62,796 bases of DNA from Corynebacterium provencense (GTDB lineage: Bacteria > Actinomycetota > Actinomycetes > Mycobacteriales > Mycobacteriaceae): contig LT160592.1 of the NCBI GenBank assembly GCA_900049755.1, positions 13,682 to 76,477 on the forward strand. The letters are read 5' to 3'. Of the stretch, positions 7,519-17,507 are shown one piece after another. The notes beneath the pieces were generated by a model. That model was not told where the DNA came from. It was given only the letters and a program-made list of their open reading frames with translations, and searched no databases. The translations under genes were made by a program, and so were the position numbers. How positions within the stretch are numbered: the stretch's first letter is position 1; every line of letters starts with the position of its first letter.

Positions 7519-9276
7519 TCACCAGTCGCGCAGGTAGGCGATGCGGTCGCGCAGCTGCTGGGCCGTGCACAGAGCCGTCGGGGGGCCGCCGCAGTTCCGG
7601 CGGACGTCATTGTGGATCGCACCGTGGGGACGACCTGTCCGCGCCGACTTCGCGGCGACAAGGGAGTTGAGTTTCTTGCGTAGTGCAGGCAGCTCCTCGC
7701 TGGCGACTCTGCCTTCGACTCTGCCCCGGTGGGCGTCCGCCCCCGAAGCCTCTCCCCCGCCCTGCCGGGCCTCGCGTTCCCTGCGCGCGGCGTCCTCCCG
7801 GGCCCTGGCGTCGAGCTGTTCGGACTGGCGCGCCCGCAGGAGAGTCTTCATCTGGTCGGCGTCGAGCAACCCCGGAAGCCCCAGGTAGTCCTGCTCCTCC
7901 GCCGATCCTGCCAGCGTGGCGGTACCGTAGCTCGACCCTTCGAAGATGAGGCTGTCGAGCTCCGCCTCCGCCCCGATGGACTCGTAGCTCTTCTGTTCGT
8001 CAGGTTCATTCTCCTCGCGGTTGGCCTGGACGAGCAGTTCATCGTCCCAGCCCTCATTCGGCCGGTCGGGCTGACCGAGCACATGGTTGCGCTGCCGCTC
8101 CATGTTCGACGCCAGATCCAGCAGGACCGGGACACTGGGGAGGAACACGCTGGCGGACTCACCCCTGCGCCGCGAACGCACGAAGCGGCCCACCGCCTGG
8201 GCGAAGAACAGGGGCGTGGACGCCGAGGTCGCGTACACACCGACCGCCAGCCGGGGAACGTCCACCCCCTCGGACACCATGCGCACGGCCACCATCCACA
8301 GGTCCGTACTGTCCGAGAACTGCCGGATGCGGTCCCCTGCCCCGGCCTCGTCCGAGAGTACGACGGTCACCGGGGAACCGCTGACACGCTCCAGGATCGA
8401 GGCGTACGCCCTCGCGGTGGTCGTGTCCGAGGCGATGACCAGACCACCGGCGTCCGGGATGGACCGGCGCAGCTGGAGCAGCCGGGTGTGCGCCCCCGCA
8501 AGGACAGCAGGGATCCACTCCCCCCTCGGGTCCAGCGCTGTCTTCCACGCCCTCGCCGTCTGCTCGGCGTTCAGCGGCTCCCCCAGCCGCGCCTCGTACT
8601 CCTCACCTGCGGAGTCACGCCACCTGGTGTTCCCCGAGTAGGCGAGGAAGACCACCGGACGGACCACACCGTCACGAAGTGCCTCGGAGTAGCCGTAGGT
8701 GTAGTCGGCCTGGGAGACGAGGGCGCCGTCGATCTCCCGGTAGAGGATGAACGGGATGGGCGAGTCGTCGGACCGGAAAGGGGTACCGGTCAGGGCGAGA
8801 CGACGTGCTGCCTGGTCATAGGCGAAACGGACTCCCTCACCCCAGCTTTTCGCGTCCCCGGCGTGGTGGATCTCGTCGAGGATGACCAGGGTCTTTCGTG
8901 CAGTGGCGACCTGGTAGTGCTTCGTCGGCTTCATGCCCACCTGGGCATAGGTGACCGCGACACCGTCGTAGGCCGGGTTGACCGGCGACGAGTTCGTGAA
9001 GTCGGGGTCTACCGCGATGCCGAGCCTGGCCGCCGAGGCGGCCCACTGCGACTTCAGGTGTTCGGTGGGCACGACGATCACGACCCGTTCGACGTCGTGA
9101 CGGTCCAGAAGGATCCGCGCCAACGTCAGGGCGAAGGTCGTCTTGCCCGCACCGGGGGTTGCCACAGCGAGGAAGTCCCGGGGCGCGGTGTCCAGGTACT
9201 TCTGCAGGGCCTCCCGCTGCCAGGCGCGCAGACCCCCGGGAAGGACCGTCGGGGCCCCTGACGAGACTGAGGTCAC
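7519..9276 (-). CDS. DEAD/DEAH-box superfamily 2 helicase
   Basis: An SF2 DNA/RNA helicase-like ATPase of 585 residues. Walker A is A-T-P-G-A-G-K-T (about 39-46), motif II is D-E-I-H-H (134-138) and motif III is A-L-T-G-T-P. The second RecA-like domain has the S-E-G-V-D-V-P and Q-A-V-G-R-F-V-R-S motifs (V, VI). A charged Arg/Glu-rich region follows (about 470-520). The protein resembles the XPB/RAD25-like helicase group found next to sigA in corynebacteria; the substrate is unknown. The GTG start overlaps the DUF3039 stop (GTGA), so the two genes are coupled. Confidence 0.88.
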   Translation of the reverse strand: MTSVSSGAPTVLPGGLRAWQREALQKYLDTAPRDFLAVATPGAGKTTFALTLARILLDRHDVERVVIVVPTEHLKSQWAASAARLGIAVDPDFTNSSPVNPAYDGVAVTYAQVGMKPTKHYQVATARKTLVILDEIHHAGDAKSWGEGVRFAYDQAARRLALTGTPFRSDDSPIPFILYREIDGALVSQADYTYGYSEALRDGVVRPVVFLAYSGNTRWRDSAGEEYEARLGEPLNAEQTARAWKTALDPRGEWIPAVLAGAHTRLLQLRRSIPDAGGLVIASDTTTARAYASILERVSGSPVTVVLSDEAGAGDRIRQFSDSTDLWMVAVRMVSEGVDVPRLAVGVYATSASTPLFFAQAVGRFVRSRRRGESASVFLPSVPVLLDLASNMERQRNHVLGQPDRPNEGWDDELLVQANREENEPDEQKSYESIGAEAELDSLIFEGSSYGTATLAGSAEEQDYLGLPGLLDADQMKTLLRARQSEQLDARAREDAARREREARQGGGEASGADAHRGRVEGRVASEELPALRKKLNSLVAAKSARTGRPHGAIHNDVRRNCGGPPTALCTAQQLRDRIAYLRDW

Positions 9277-9515
9277 TTCTTACGGAGCCCCTGGTAGATA
9301 CGCTCACAGTCCGGGCACACCGGAGACCCTGGCTTGGCCTGCTTGGTCACCGGAAAAGTCTCCCCGCACAGTGCGACGACCATCCGGCCGTTCACCGCGG
9401 AATCCACGATCTGGTCCTTCTTGACGTAGTGGAAGAACTTCGGTGTGTCGTCGGAGGTCTTCTCGTCCGTCCGGACGTCGGGGCGTTCAATCGTTGATGT
9501 TCCGGGAGTAGTCAC
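9273..9515 (-). CDS. DUF3039 domain-containing protein
   Basis: An 80-residue protein with F-F-H-Y-V-K-K-D-Q-I and a cysteine set (V-A-L-C-G-E … V-C-P-D-C-E) that suggests a small zinc-binding fold. Function is unknown. The GTG at 9515 was chosen because CATTAT (minus strand, 9528 to 9523) ends 8 nt upstream, which fits a leaderless mRNA, and because the longer reading frame upstream looks non-coding. It overlaps the helicase gene by 4 nt, so the pair probably forms one transcript. Confidence 0.83.
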   Translation of the reverse strand: MTTPGTSTIERPDVRTDEKTSDDTPKFFHYVKKDQIVDSAVNGRMVVALCGETFPVTKQAKPGSPVCPDCERIYQGLRKK

Positions 9516-9522
9516 GGAGTCA

Positions 9523-9578
9523 ATAATGCCCCTCACCCCGCCCCATTTCCACCCGGCCGCCCCACCGGGGACTACGGT
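9523..9578. promoter_or_regulatory. Divergent leaderless-type promoters (DUF3039 / DUF3099 genes)
   Basis: The minus strand has CATTAT (9528 to 9523), with TGGAAA as a possible -35 about 17 bp upstream, 8 nt before GTG 9515. The plus strand has TACGGT (9573-9578) 8 nt before ATG 9586. Both fit a transcription start at the start codon. Confidence 0.45.
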
Positions 9579-9585
9579 GGACGCC

Positions 9586-10182
9586 ATGCCACAGGAGGAC
9601 CAGGAAGCCCGACACCGTCCCGGGCGCGGAGGGGCGCGACGGCGACGGCGTCACACCTCCGGAGACACGGTGGTGATCACCTCCGCCAGACGTTCCAGAC
9701 TCGCAGACTGGCGGCACAGGCGGCACCTGTACGCCGGCCTGCAGCTGGCGCGTATCCCCCTGTTCATCGCCGCCGTGGCGATCTACGGATGGCTCCACAA
9801 CCCCGTGCTGGCCGCGTTCGTGGCGGTGATCTCGCTTCCACTGCCGTGGATCGCGGTACTGCTGGCCAATGACCCGGGGGACACCGAGCCCAGAGGCACG
9901 CCGAAGATCTACAAGCCCGGTCTCGTCAGGGAGCAGCGGGCGCGTCAGATGCAGGCACTCACCGACAACGGGACGGCCGGCCGACGGAGCCTCACCGACG
10001 GTCACACCGGTTCCGGTGACACCGGGGGTCACGCGGTGATCGACATCGTCGACGACCCGCCCCGGAAAGACGGACCCGAACCGGTGCCCGAGACAGCACC
10101 CGAAACAGTCCCCGGCCCCGGACCGGCATCCGCCGCCCCGGAGGGGACAACGACCGACCACCTGGAGGACCGCCACGCATGA
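9586..10182 (+). CDS. DUF3099 domain-containing membrane protein
   Basis: A 198-residue protein. It has an Arg-rich N-terminus, the conserved DUF3099 segment V-V-I-T-S-A-R-R-S-R-L (about 28-38), and two transmembrane helices (about 53-68 and 72-90). A long Pro/Thr/Asp-rich cytoplasmic tail follows. Function is unknown. The ATG start is supported by a TACGGT -10 eight nt upstream. The stop overlaps the ATG of the methyltransferase gene (ATGA), so the genes are co-translated. Confidence 0.82.
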   Translation: MPQEDQEARHRPGRGGARRRRRHTSGDTVVITSARRSRLADWRHRRHLYAGLQLARIPLFIAAVAIYGWLHNPVLAAFVAVISLPLPWIAVLLANDPGDTEPRGTPKIYKPGLVREQRARQMQALTDNGTAGRRSLTDGHTGSGDTGGHAVIDIVDDPPRKDGPEPVPETAPETVPGPGPASAAPEGTTTDHLEDRHA

Positions 10183-11915
10183 CCGATCCCCGAACCTGGT
10201 GCGCCGACCCGGGTGATCCCGCTCTCGGTGACCTCGTCACAGCTCTGACCGCTCTGGGTTACAGGAAAGACAGCATCCTTTCGGTCCTCGGCGCCGTGGG
10301 GTGGCGTGAGACCCTGCGGGGCAACCCGGCCGCGGCGCTTCGCCGCCTCCGACAGATGACGGGCAGCGGCCCGCAGGCCACCCCTGACCAGGTTCCGTCA
10401 CGCGCGACGCTGCTGACCGAGGCGTTCTTCCTCCGCCGGCCGGTGACCCGCAGCCGGCTCGTCTCCGTGCTGGGGGCAGAACTCGTCGACCGGCTCTGCA
10501 CCGCCCGGGTTCTCGTCCTGTCCGCCGCGGAGCCGGTCACCGCGCCCGACCCGGACCCTGCAGGCCACCCGGACCCCCTCCTGGTCCCCACCGTGGACAT
10601 CCGACCGGTCGACAGTGAGTTCGCCCCGGATCAGGGCGTCCTCATCGCCTCCGACCCGGACGCCTCCCTGGACGTCAGAATTCCCGGCCCCGAGCATGTA
10701 CCAGGAGTGGGCAGGGCCCCTCTGACGCTGCTCAACCAGGTACCGCCGGACCGTGCCGGGAAACTTCTCGACCTCGGTACCGGGTCGGGGGTGCTGGCAC
10801 TGACCCTGCCGGCCGACACCGTCGTGGCCACCGACATCCACGAACGGGCACTGGACTTCGCGCGCGCCTCCGAACGCAGTGTCCTGAGACGTGACGCGGG
10901 ACGGCCTGAAAGTCGTTCCGGGTCACATACCGGGGCAAGGAGTCCTGTCGACTGGCGTGCCGGAAGCTGGTTCGACCCCGTCAGGGACGAGAAGTTCGAC
11001 CGTATCGTCTCCAACCCTCCGTTCGTCATCGGTGACGGGACAGTCGGACACATCTACCGGGACTCCGGGATGGAACTCGACGGCGCCAGCCGACTGGTCA
11101 CCTCGGGAGCCGCCGAGCACCTCTGCCCCGGTGGTACCGCACACCTCCTCGGGGCCTGGGCCACCGGGTTCGACCGGTCGCCGGCGTCACGGGTGGCGTC
11201 CTGGCTTCCGGACGAGGGTATACGCGCCTGGGTCATCCAGCGCGACGAGGTCGATCCGGAGACCTACGTCCGGACCTGGTTGACCGACGAGTCCGTGGAC
11301 CTTCGTACCCCGGCCGGCCGGCAGAGGACCCTGGACTGGCTGGATATGTTCGACCTCCGGGGGATCACCCGAATCGGGATGGGCTACCTGCACCTGCAGA
11401 GAATCGACGGACCGACCGAGGTGACATTCGAAGAGATCACCACCCCCGATCCCGGCTACTTCGGCGGGGAGGTCACCGAATGGTTCCGGCGGTCGGCGTG
11501 GCTGTCCGACAGGGACGCCGGGGATGTTCTCGCCGCCAGGTACGCGGTACGTCCGACCGTCGCCAGGGAGACAGTGGAACTCCCGGACCCGTCCGGCATG
11601 GGATTCCGCACTGTCGCACTGCGCCTGACCCGTACGGACGGGCCACGGTTCAGCCACGAGATCGACGCGCCCCTGTCCGCGGTGGTGGCCGGCCTCAATC
11701 CCCGCGGCCTGAGTCTCGGCGACACGGCGGGACTGTACTGTGCGGTCAACGGGTTGGACGAGGACGAGTTCACCTCCGCTCTGTGCCCGCTCGCGGTCGA
11801 CCTGGTCAGACACGGCATCCTCCTGCCCGCTGACCTGCTCGACGAGCCGGTCGACAGCGACGACCTTGACGACCGTGACGACCGTGACGCCACAGACGGA
11901 GGGAGCACACGGTGA
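10179..11915 (+). CDS. Class I SAM-dependent methyltransferase (N5-Gln/N6-Ade type)
   Basis: A 578-residue protein with a Rossmann-fold methyltransferase core. The SAM loop L-D-L-G-T-G-S-G is at about residue 193. The catalytic motif S-N-P-P-F (about residue 275) is shared by HemK/PrmC glutamine methyltransferases and by N6-adenine or m2G rRNA methyltransferases. An N-terminal domain of about 130 residues and a C-terminal domain of about 200 residues flank it. Long architectures of this kind are widespread in actinobacteria, with target unproven. It is coupled to DUF3099 upstream and dtd downstream by 4-nt overlaps. Confidence 0.85.
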   Translation: MTDPRTWCADPGDPALGDLVTALTALGYRKDSILSVLGAVGWRETLRGNPAAALRRLRQMTGSGPQATPDQVPSRATLLTEAFFLRRPVTRSRLVSVLGAELVDRLCTARVLVLSAAEPVTAPDPDPAGHPDPLLVPTVDIRPVDSEFAPDQGVLIASDPDASLDVRIPGPEHVPGVGRAPLTLLNQVPPDRAGKLLDLGTGSGVLALTLPADTVVATDIHERALDFARASERSVLRRDAGRPESRSGSHTGARSPVDWRAGSWFDPVRDEKFDRIVSNPPFVIGDGTVGHIYRDSGMELDGASRLVTSGAAEHLCPGGTAHLLGAWATGFDRSPASRVASWLPDEGIRAWVIQRDEVDPETYVRTWLTDESVDLRTPAGRQRTLDWLDMFDLRGITRIGMGYLHLQRIDGPTEVTFEEITTPDPGYFGGEVTEWFRRSAWLSDRDAGDVLAARYAVRPTVARETVELPDPSGMGFRTVALRLTRTDGPRFSHEIDAPLSAVVAGLNPRGLSLGDTAGLYCAVNGLDEDEFTSALCPLAVDLVRHGILLPADLLDEPVDSDDLDDRDDRDATDGGSTR

Positions 11916-12409
11916 GGGCTGTGGTGAGCACGGTCTCCAGCGCCCGGGTGACCGTGGACGGCGAAACGGTCGGGCAGGTCGACGCCGAGGTCGACGGCGA
12001 GTTCCGCGGGGCCCTGCTGGCGCTTGTCGGGGTGGGGCGTGGTGACGGTCCGGAGAAGTGGTCGACCGTGGCCCGCAAGATCGCCGAGCTGCGCCTGCTG
12101 CCTCCCCGGGGAGGATCCTGGTCCGACCCGAGGAATGTGTCGGTGACGGACAATGACGCCGCGGTCCTTGTGGTCAGCCAGTTCACCCTCGCCGGTTCCA
12201 CGGTGAAGGGACGGCGTCCTTCATGGTCCGGTGCCGCACCGGCCGCCGAGGCGGAGGTCGCCGTCGACACCGTCGTGGCTGAGCTGCGGGCCCGCGGTGT
12301 CCGGGAGCTGCGGGCCCGCGGTGTCCGGGTCGCCACCGGCCGGTTCGGCGCGGAGATGTCCGTCGAGTCCGTCAACGAGGGCCCCTTTACCGTCGTTGTC
12401 GAGGCTTGA
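11912..12409 (+). CDS. dtd: D-aminoacyl-tRNA deacylase
   Basis: Removes D-amino acids (and glycine from tRNA-Ala) from mischarged tRNAs. The S-Q-F-T-L motif is intact; the second family motif reads V-N-E-G-P-F-T, where N-x-G-P-V/F-T is usual. At 165 residues it is longer than the usual 145-150. Eight of the extra residues come from a perfect 24-bp tandem duplication (12281-12328) that writes ELRARGVR twice. The GTG start overlaps the methyltransferase stop. The repeated helix lies outside the catalytic motifs, so the enzyme is probably active. Confidence 0.92.
   Translation: MRAVVSTVSSARVTVDGETVGQVDAEVDGEFRGALLALVGVGRGDGPEKWSTVARKIAELRLLPPRGGSWSDPRNVSVTDNDAAVLVVSQFTLAGSTVKGRRPSWSGAAPAAEAEVAVDTVVAELRARGVRELRARGVRVATGRFGAEMSVESVNEGPFTVVVEA
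12281..12328 (+). repeat. 24-bp perfect tandem duplication inside dtd
   Basis: Two identical 24-bp units (12281-12304 and 12305-12328) start with GAGCTGCGGGCC and add eight residues in frame. Perfect identity points to a recent slippage event or an assembly error. Confidence 0.95.
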
Positions 12410-12600
12410 GCAGAACTCTCCCCCACCCCCACCCCCGTTCAGGGGATGGGTCAGTCTGCGGGCCGGCGCGGCCCCGGAGAGTCCCGCCCGCACCACAGGT
12501 CACAGGATAAGGCCTGACCACACCGGGTGGCGGACACGCAGCAGCAGGGACGTGTCCCGGCGGGTCGGACCGCCTCACCCGGCACCGGTAATGTGGGCCC

Positions 12601-12627
12601 GGGAACAATTCGGGACGACAGGCCGTT
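12601..12627 (+). promoter_or_regulatory. SigH-type promoter of sigB
   Basis: GGGAAC at 12601-12606 and GTT at 12625-12627 are separated by 18 nt. This fits the known corynebacterial SigH consensus (GGAAT/C, N18-20, GTT). It lies about 40 nt before the sigB ATG. SigH control of sigB is established in Corynebacterium glutamicum. Confidence 0.72.
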
Positions 12628-12671
12628 GGAGGAATGAGTGCTTCGGACAACGAACCCAGGAGGTCACCCGC

Positions 12672-13928
12672 ATGAGTAACAGCAGTACCCCGAACGCCGC
12701 CACCACGGCCGACAACGACATCCTGGAGACCGACCGGACCGATGACCCGGTACCCGGTTCCGTCAACGAGATCGACGAACTCGATGACAGCAGCGTCGAC
12801 GACATTCCCGCCGGTGACGGTGCGACTTCCACGAGCACCCCGGACACCGGGGGCGCCGAGGACACCGAGGACCCCGGGGTGGTGGAGGTCGTCACCGTCG
12901 TGGACGCCGTCGACGCCGCAGACACCGATGACGGGGACGCCGACAGCGAGGAAGCCGATGAGGAGGAGAAGGACGCCCGACCCCAGGACAAGGGTCGCCG
13001 ACGTGGCAACAACGACAACCCCTCCGCCGACCTCGTCCGCGTCTACCTCAACGGCATCGGCAAGACTGCACTGCTCACCGCCGAGGACGAGGTCGAACTG
13101 TCCAAGCGCATCGAGGCGGGCCTCTACGCCGAGCACCTCCTCGACAGCGGAGAGAAGCTCACCCGTGCACGCAAGCGCGACCTGAAGATCCTCGCCCGGG
13201 AGGGACGTGCCGCCCGTACGCACCTGCTGGAGGCGAACCTCCGCCTCGTCGTCTCGCTCGCCAAGCGTTACACGGGCCGCGGTATGCCGCTGCTGGACCT
13301 GATCCAGGAGGGCAACCTGGGCCTGATCCGCGCCATGGAGAAGTTCGACTACGCCAAGGGGTACAAGTTCTCGACCTACGCGACGTGGTGGATCCGTCAG
13401 GCGATCACCCGGGGCATGGCGGACCAGTCGCGCACCATCCGCCTGCCCGTCCACCTTGTCGAGCAGGTCAACAAGCTCTCCCGAATCAAGCGTGAGATGT
13501 ACCAGCATCTCGGCAGAGAGGCCACGAACGAGGAACTGGCCGAGGAGTCCGGCATCGACGAGTCGAAGATCGAGACTCTTCTGCGCCAGTCCCGTGACCC
13601 GGTGAGTCTCGACATGCCCGTCGGCTCCGATGAGGAGGCTCCCCTGGGCGACTTCATCGAGGACTCGGACTCTACCGACGCTGAGGCTGCGGTGGTGGCG
13701 TCCCTGCGTCACTCCGATGTCCGCGCGGTGCTCGACACTCTCGAGGAGAGGGAGCAGGACGTCATCAAGCTGCGCTACGGTCTCGACGACGGCATGCCGC
13801 GGACCCTCGACCAGATCGGCAGGAGTTTCGGGCTTTCCCGTGAGCGGGTGCGCCAGATCGAGCGGGAGGTCATGGCGAAACTGCGGGAGGGCGAGCGTGC
13901 GGACAAGCTCCGTGAGTACGCGGTGTAG
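12672..13928 (+). CDS. sigB: Sigma factor SigB (group 2 sigma-70)
   Basis: General-stress / transition-phase sigma factor, 418 residues. The first 115 residues are acidic and low complexity. Regions 1.2 to 4 then closely parallel Sig[30 protein letters not shown], and region 4.2 [12 protein letters not shown]. The acidic N-terminus makes it longer than the roughly 330 residues I recall for C. glutamicum SigB. The ATG follows a strong AGGAGGT (12658-12664). It sits just upstream of dtxR, as in other corynebacteria, and has a SigH-type promoter. Confidence 0.95.
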   Translation: MSNSSTPNAATTADNDILETDRTDDPVPGSVNEIDELDDSSVDDIPAGDGATSTSTPDTGGAEDTEDPGVVEVVTVVDAVDAADTDDGDADSEEADEEEKDARPQDKGRRRGNNDNPSADLVRVYLNGIGKTALLTAEDEVELSKRIEAGLYAEHLLDSGEKLTRARKRDLKILAREGRAARTHLLEANLRLVVSLAKRYTGRGMPLLDLIQEGNLGLIRAMEKFDYAKGYKFSTYATWWIRQAITRGMADQSRTIRLPVHLVEQVNKLSRIKREMYQHLGREATNEELAEESGIDESKIETLLRQSRDPVSLDMPVGSDEEAPLGDFIEDSDSTDAEAAVVASLRHSDVRAVLDTLEEREQDVIKLRYGLDDGMPRTLDQIGRSFGLSRERVRQIEREVMAKLREGERADKLREYAV

Positions 13929-14200
13929 CGACTGCGGAGACACGGTGTAGTTTTGACGCAGGGACCTTCCGGCAAGCCCGGTCCCGACCACATTTCCGTC
14001 CTGTCCGGTGCCGGTGCCGGACCGGTGCACCCGTCGGTGGCGTCTCCGTTGACGGAAGGACGCCAACGGAAACCAGGGGAATTCTGCGCCGCGGTGTCCC
14101 TCCCCGGCACCGGTGACGCCGGTGACGCCCCTGAACCGTGTACCTTATGGGTGATCGCCAGTTCTAGTCAGTACGACTATCAGAGAAAGGCCGTTGTCGA

Positions 14201-14893
14201 GTGAAGGATCTCGTCGATACCACTGAGATGTACCTCCGGACCATCTTCGAACTGGAGGAGGAGGGCATCCCGCCGCTGCGTGCGCGCATCGCCGAGCGGC
14301 TGGAGCAGTCCGGACCGACGGTCAGTCAGACTGTTGCCCGGATGGAGCGTGACGGTCTGCTCTGGATCGCCGACGACCGTTCCCTCAAGTTGACCGAGGA
14401 AGGCCGGGCCCATGCGACTTCGGTCATGCGTAAGCACCGCCTGGCAGAACGTCTGCTGCTCGACGTGATCGGACTTCCCTGGGAGTCCGTGCACGAGGAG
14501 GCGTGCCGGTGGGAGCACGTCATGGGCGACGAGGTGGAGAAGAAGCTGCTCAACGTCCTCTCCGACCACGAGACCTCGCCGTTCGGAAATCCTGTTCCCG
14601 GGCTCGAGAAGATCGGTGCGGCTTCCGTCCAGAATCCCCCGAACTCTCACCGCGCCTCTGATCTGGATCTGAGCACCCCGACCACGGTGCGGATCGTGAG
14701 CTTCAACGAGATCGTCCAGGTCGAGCGCAAGATCATCACCCGTCTCGGCCAGTACGGTATCCGTCCCGGATCTGTCGTGACCGTGCAGGACACCCCTGAC
14801 GGGCTGTCCATCACCTCGGAGGCGGGTACGGTGACGGTCCCTGACGAACTCGGTCACGCTATCCGGGTCATCGTCGAGGAAGGCCTGAACTGA
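14201..14893 (+). CDS. dtxR: Iron-dependent repressor DtxR
   Basis: Fe2+-activated repressor of iron uptake genes and regulator of iron storage. The 230-residue protein has an N-terminal winged helix-turn-helix, a dimerisation domain and an SH3-like C-terminal domain. Every metal ligand of C. diphtheriae DtxR is present at identical numbering: Met10, Cys102, Glu105, His106 (primary site) and His79, Glu83, His98 (ancillary site). The GTG start follows AGAGAAAGG. galE begins one base after its stop codon, so the two are likely one operon. Confidence 0.98.
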   Translation: MKDLVDTTEMYLRTIFELEEEGIPPLRARIAERLEQSGPTVSQTVARMERDGLLWIADDRSLKLTEEGRAHATSVMRKHRLAERLLLDVIGLPWESVHEEACRWEHVMGDEVEKKLLNVLSDHETSPFGNPVPGLEKIGAASVQNPPNSHRASDLDLSTPTTVRIVSFNEIVQVERKIITRLGQYGIRPGSVVTVQDTPDGLSITSEAGTVTVPDELGHAIRVIVEEGLN

Positions 14894-14894
14894 C

Positions 14895-15893
14895 ATGCCG
14901 TTGAGCAGCGGAGCTCATGTTCTTGTCACAGGTGGCGCCGGCTATGTCGGCAGTGTCTGTGCCACGGTCCTGGTGGAGAAAGGGTACCGGGTGACCGTGG
15001 TCGATGATCTGTCGACCGGTAACCGTGAGGCTGTACCGCCTGCCGCGGAGTTCATCGAGGGCGACGTCCTGGACGCCGCGCCGGGTGTGCTTGCTGACGA
15101 CTGTGCCGCCGTCTTCCACTTCGCGGCGAAGTCCCTCGTCGGCGAATCGGTGGTCTCCCCCGCGAAGTACTGGTCGGGCAATGTCGTCACTACGTTGCGT
15201 CTGCTTGACCTGATGAGGGCGGCGGGGGTGGACAACCTGGTCTTCTCCTCGACTGCGGCGTGCTACGGAGAGCCGGAGACTGTTCCCATCACAGAGGATG
15301 CCCCCACCGCTCCGACGAACCCCTACGGTGCCTCGAAGCTGACGATCGACAACATCATCACCTCGTACGCGAACGCCTACGGACTGGGCGCCACCAGTCT
15401 GCGCTATTTCAATGTTGCCGGGGCCTACGGCAGTGTCGGTGAGAACCGTGCCGTGGAGACCCACCTGATTCCCCTGGTGCTCCAGGTGGCCCTCGGTGCC
15501 CGTGACAAGATCCTGATTTTCGGCGACGACTGGCCCACCGCTGACGGCACCTGTGTGCGTGACTACATCCACATCCGCGACCTGGCAGATGCACATCTTC
15601 TTGCTGCTTCCTCGAACATCCCCGGGGTGCACCGGATCTTCAATCTCGGGTCCGGTGACGGCTTCAGCGTCCGCCAGGTCGTCGACACGTGCCGCGAAGT
15701 GACAGGCCGTCCCATTCCTGCTGAGGTTGCCCCGCGACGTGGCGGAGACCCCGCGACCCTGATCGCCTCCTCCGCCCGGGCAGTCTCGGAACTGGGCTGG
15801 AATCCCACCAGATCCGATATCACCACGATCGTCTCAGACGCATGGGCGTTCACCTCCGCACTCGGCGATCGAGCTCATTTCGCACGTCGTTGA
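14895..15893 (+). CDS. galE: UDP-glucose 4-epimerase
   Basis: Interconverts UDP-glucose and UDP-galactose; UDP-galactose feeds the galactan of the corynebacterial cell wall. The 332-residue SDR protein has the NAD-binding G-G-A-G-Y-V-G-S loop (residues 13-20), the catalytic Ser/Thr pair at 119-120 and Y-x-x-x-K (Tyr144, Lys148). Its start lies one base after the dtxR stop. The 3' end overlaps the convergent DUF4192 gene by 44 bp. Confidence 0.96.
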   Translation: MPLSSGAHVLVTGGAGYVGSVCATVLVEKGYRVTVVDDLSTGNREAVPPAAEFIEGDVLDAAPGVLADDCAAVFHFAAKSLVGESVVSPAKYWSGNVVTTLRLLDLMRAAGVDNLVFSSTAACYGEPETVPITEDAPTAPTNPYGASKLTIDNIITSYANAYGLGATSLRYFNVAGAYGSVGENRAVETHLIPLVLQVALGARDKILIFGDDWPTADGTCVRDYIHIRDLADAHLLAASSNIPGVHRIFNLGSGDGFSVRQVVDTCREVTGRPIPAEVAPRRGGDPATLIASSARAVSELGWNPTRSDITTIVSDAWAFTSALGDRAHFARR

Positions 15894-17328
15894 CCTCCTG
15901 ACGGTCGAGGACACGATCGAGCACACCCGCCAGCTCCTCCAGCGCGCGTCCCGGGCACCTGGACGCTGCCCGGTCAACGAGTTCGATACCCCTGTCCAGC
16001 ATCTGGGACACCACAGGGGACGGACCGCCCCTCTCCGCCGCCTCCATGACCGGCCCCGCCAGCGCCAGGGTCCGCTCAGCCCGCCTCAGACCGTGCCGCA
16101 GATCTTTGCCCCGTCCGGTCATCCACCGGTACCGGTAACGGCCCGTGATCTCGGCGACCGCCCTGTGTGACGCACGGTGTGCCAGCACTCCACCCGAACT
16201 GCACCACGCTGCGACGGCGAGCAGAGCCAGCGCACGCTGTCGCAGCAGCCCCCGGGAAAGCCCCGCGGTGACGGTGAGGAGAGTTCTCACCGCCGCTCCG
16301 CGCGGCCCTGCCGCCAGAACCGCGAACACCGGATACATGTCGTCGCGGTCACATGCCGCGGCAACGAACGTCGCGACACCCTCAGTCTCCAGCAGGCTCA
16401 CGACACATCCGATCTGTTCCGCCACGGCCTCCCCCGGGTTTTCCCGGTCAGTCACCCCGGCCCCGGTCCCGCCTGCTTCCGCCCCCGGGGCTGCCTGCTT
16501 CCGCCCCTGACCCCGCTGTGCCCCGCGGTGCGTACCTCTTTTCGGCGTCCGGTCGCTGCAGTGTTGCTCGAGAAGCTCACCGAGATCATCGACAAGAGAA
16601 CACAGACCGGCGATGTCACGGTAGCCGGAGGTGTCCGCCGGGAACTCCTCCCAGCGGGGTTCGTCGACCCAGCTGGCCGGGAGTCTGTCCACCAGTGTCA
16701 CCGGAATCTCCCGTGTATCCAGCTGCTCGTTGAACTCCTGCTGTCCCGGAACCCGGGACCGGCCGTCACCGACAGTCGGGCTGTCAGCCGGATCCGGGAG
16801 CCTTCCCCCTGTCCCCCGTCCAGGCGAGCAGGCTGCCCCGTTCCCGGCCCCGTCGAGAGGTATCTCCCACCACAGTGCCCCCGCGCACAGGTCGGTGGCG
16901 ACGAACCCCGCGACGACCCGGATCCCCGCCTCCCTGAACCTCTCCGCCGCAGCGTCGACGAGCGGTCCGGCGTCCCCACCGACGACCGCGATGACGACCC
17001 CGCACTCCGACCGCCCCCGGTTTGCACGTTCCAGGGCCACGGTCGCCGACAGGACCGATTCTTCAGTGAGGTCCGCCCGGATCACCGGCCCCACCTCCGA
17101 TGAACTCCCGCAACGCTCCGGGGTGTCCCCGGCGTCCCCCTGTGGTCGGCTCAGCCCCAGGAATATCATCGAGTTCTCCGGCCGAAATCCGAGCATGCCG
17201 GGTACCGCGGCAAGCAGTGCCCCGCTGTCGCCCCCGAGGTCGATGTTCCTGGCGGGGCGTCCACCGGCGCCGGGCGGACGAGGTGGAATAGCATCCGCGT
17301 CGTTTCTGTTGTCAGATGTGTAGGTCAT
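15850..17328 (-). CDS. DUF4192 domain-containing protein
   Basis: A 492-residue protein of unknown function. The N-terminal part has the family hallmark [15 protein letters not shown] near residue 40, then an Ala/Val-rich alpha/beta region. The middle carries a Gly/Arg-rich linker. The C-terminal helical half includes [13 protein letters not shown]. The ATG at 17328 begins [10 protein letters not shown]; an earlier in-frame ATG (17400) adds 24 poorly conserved residues. The gene converges on galE and overlaps its last 44 bp. Confidence 0.82.
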   Translation of the reverse strand: MTYTSDNRNDADAIPPRPPGAGGRPARNIDLGGDSGALLAAVPGMLGFRPENSMIFLGLSRPQGDAGDTPERCGSSSEVGPVIRADLTEESVLSATVALERANRGRSECGVVIAVVGGDAGPLVDAAAERFREAGIRVVAGFVATDLCAGALWWEIPLDGAGNGAACSPGRGTGGRLPDPADSPTVGDGRSRVPGQQEFNEQLDTREIPVTLVDRLPASWVDEPRWEEFPADTSGYRDIAGLCSLVDDLGELLEQHCSDRTPKRGTHRGAQRGQGRKQAAPGAEAGGTGAGVTDRENPGEAVAEQIGCVVSLLETEGVATFVAAACDRDDMYPVFAVLAAGPRGAAVRTLLTVTAGLSRGLLRQRALALLAVAAWCSSGGVLAHRASHRAVAEITGRYRYRWMTGRGKDLRHGLRRAERTLALAGPVMEAAERGGPSPVVSQMLDRGIELVDRAASRCPGRALEELAGVLDRVLDRQEVNDVRNELDRRVRR

Positions 17329-17507
17329 GGGGCGATCATCCCCGACCGACAGGCCCCTTTTCTCCGGCGCCGCTGCATTCCCGCAGGGCCCTGTGGACAA
17401 TCGGGTTCCTGTGGACTGAGGACTGAGGTTGGTACGCTTGGCGGGCCATCACCGGCACAACCGCCGGGTGACCGCCGACGGTAACCGAGCGAAAGGAGCA
17501 GCGGACA

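Noticed and set aside
13953..14204. Short open frame between sigB and dtxR
   Set aside because: It has no ribosome site, is Pro/Gly/Ser-rich without a motif, and runs into the dtxR start; probably non-coding leader and promoter DNA.
17310..17325. AGATGTGTA next to the DUF4192 start as another mosaic end
   Set aside because: Only 9 consecutive bases match, there is no opposing half, and the bases encode the natural M-T-Y-T-S start.
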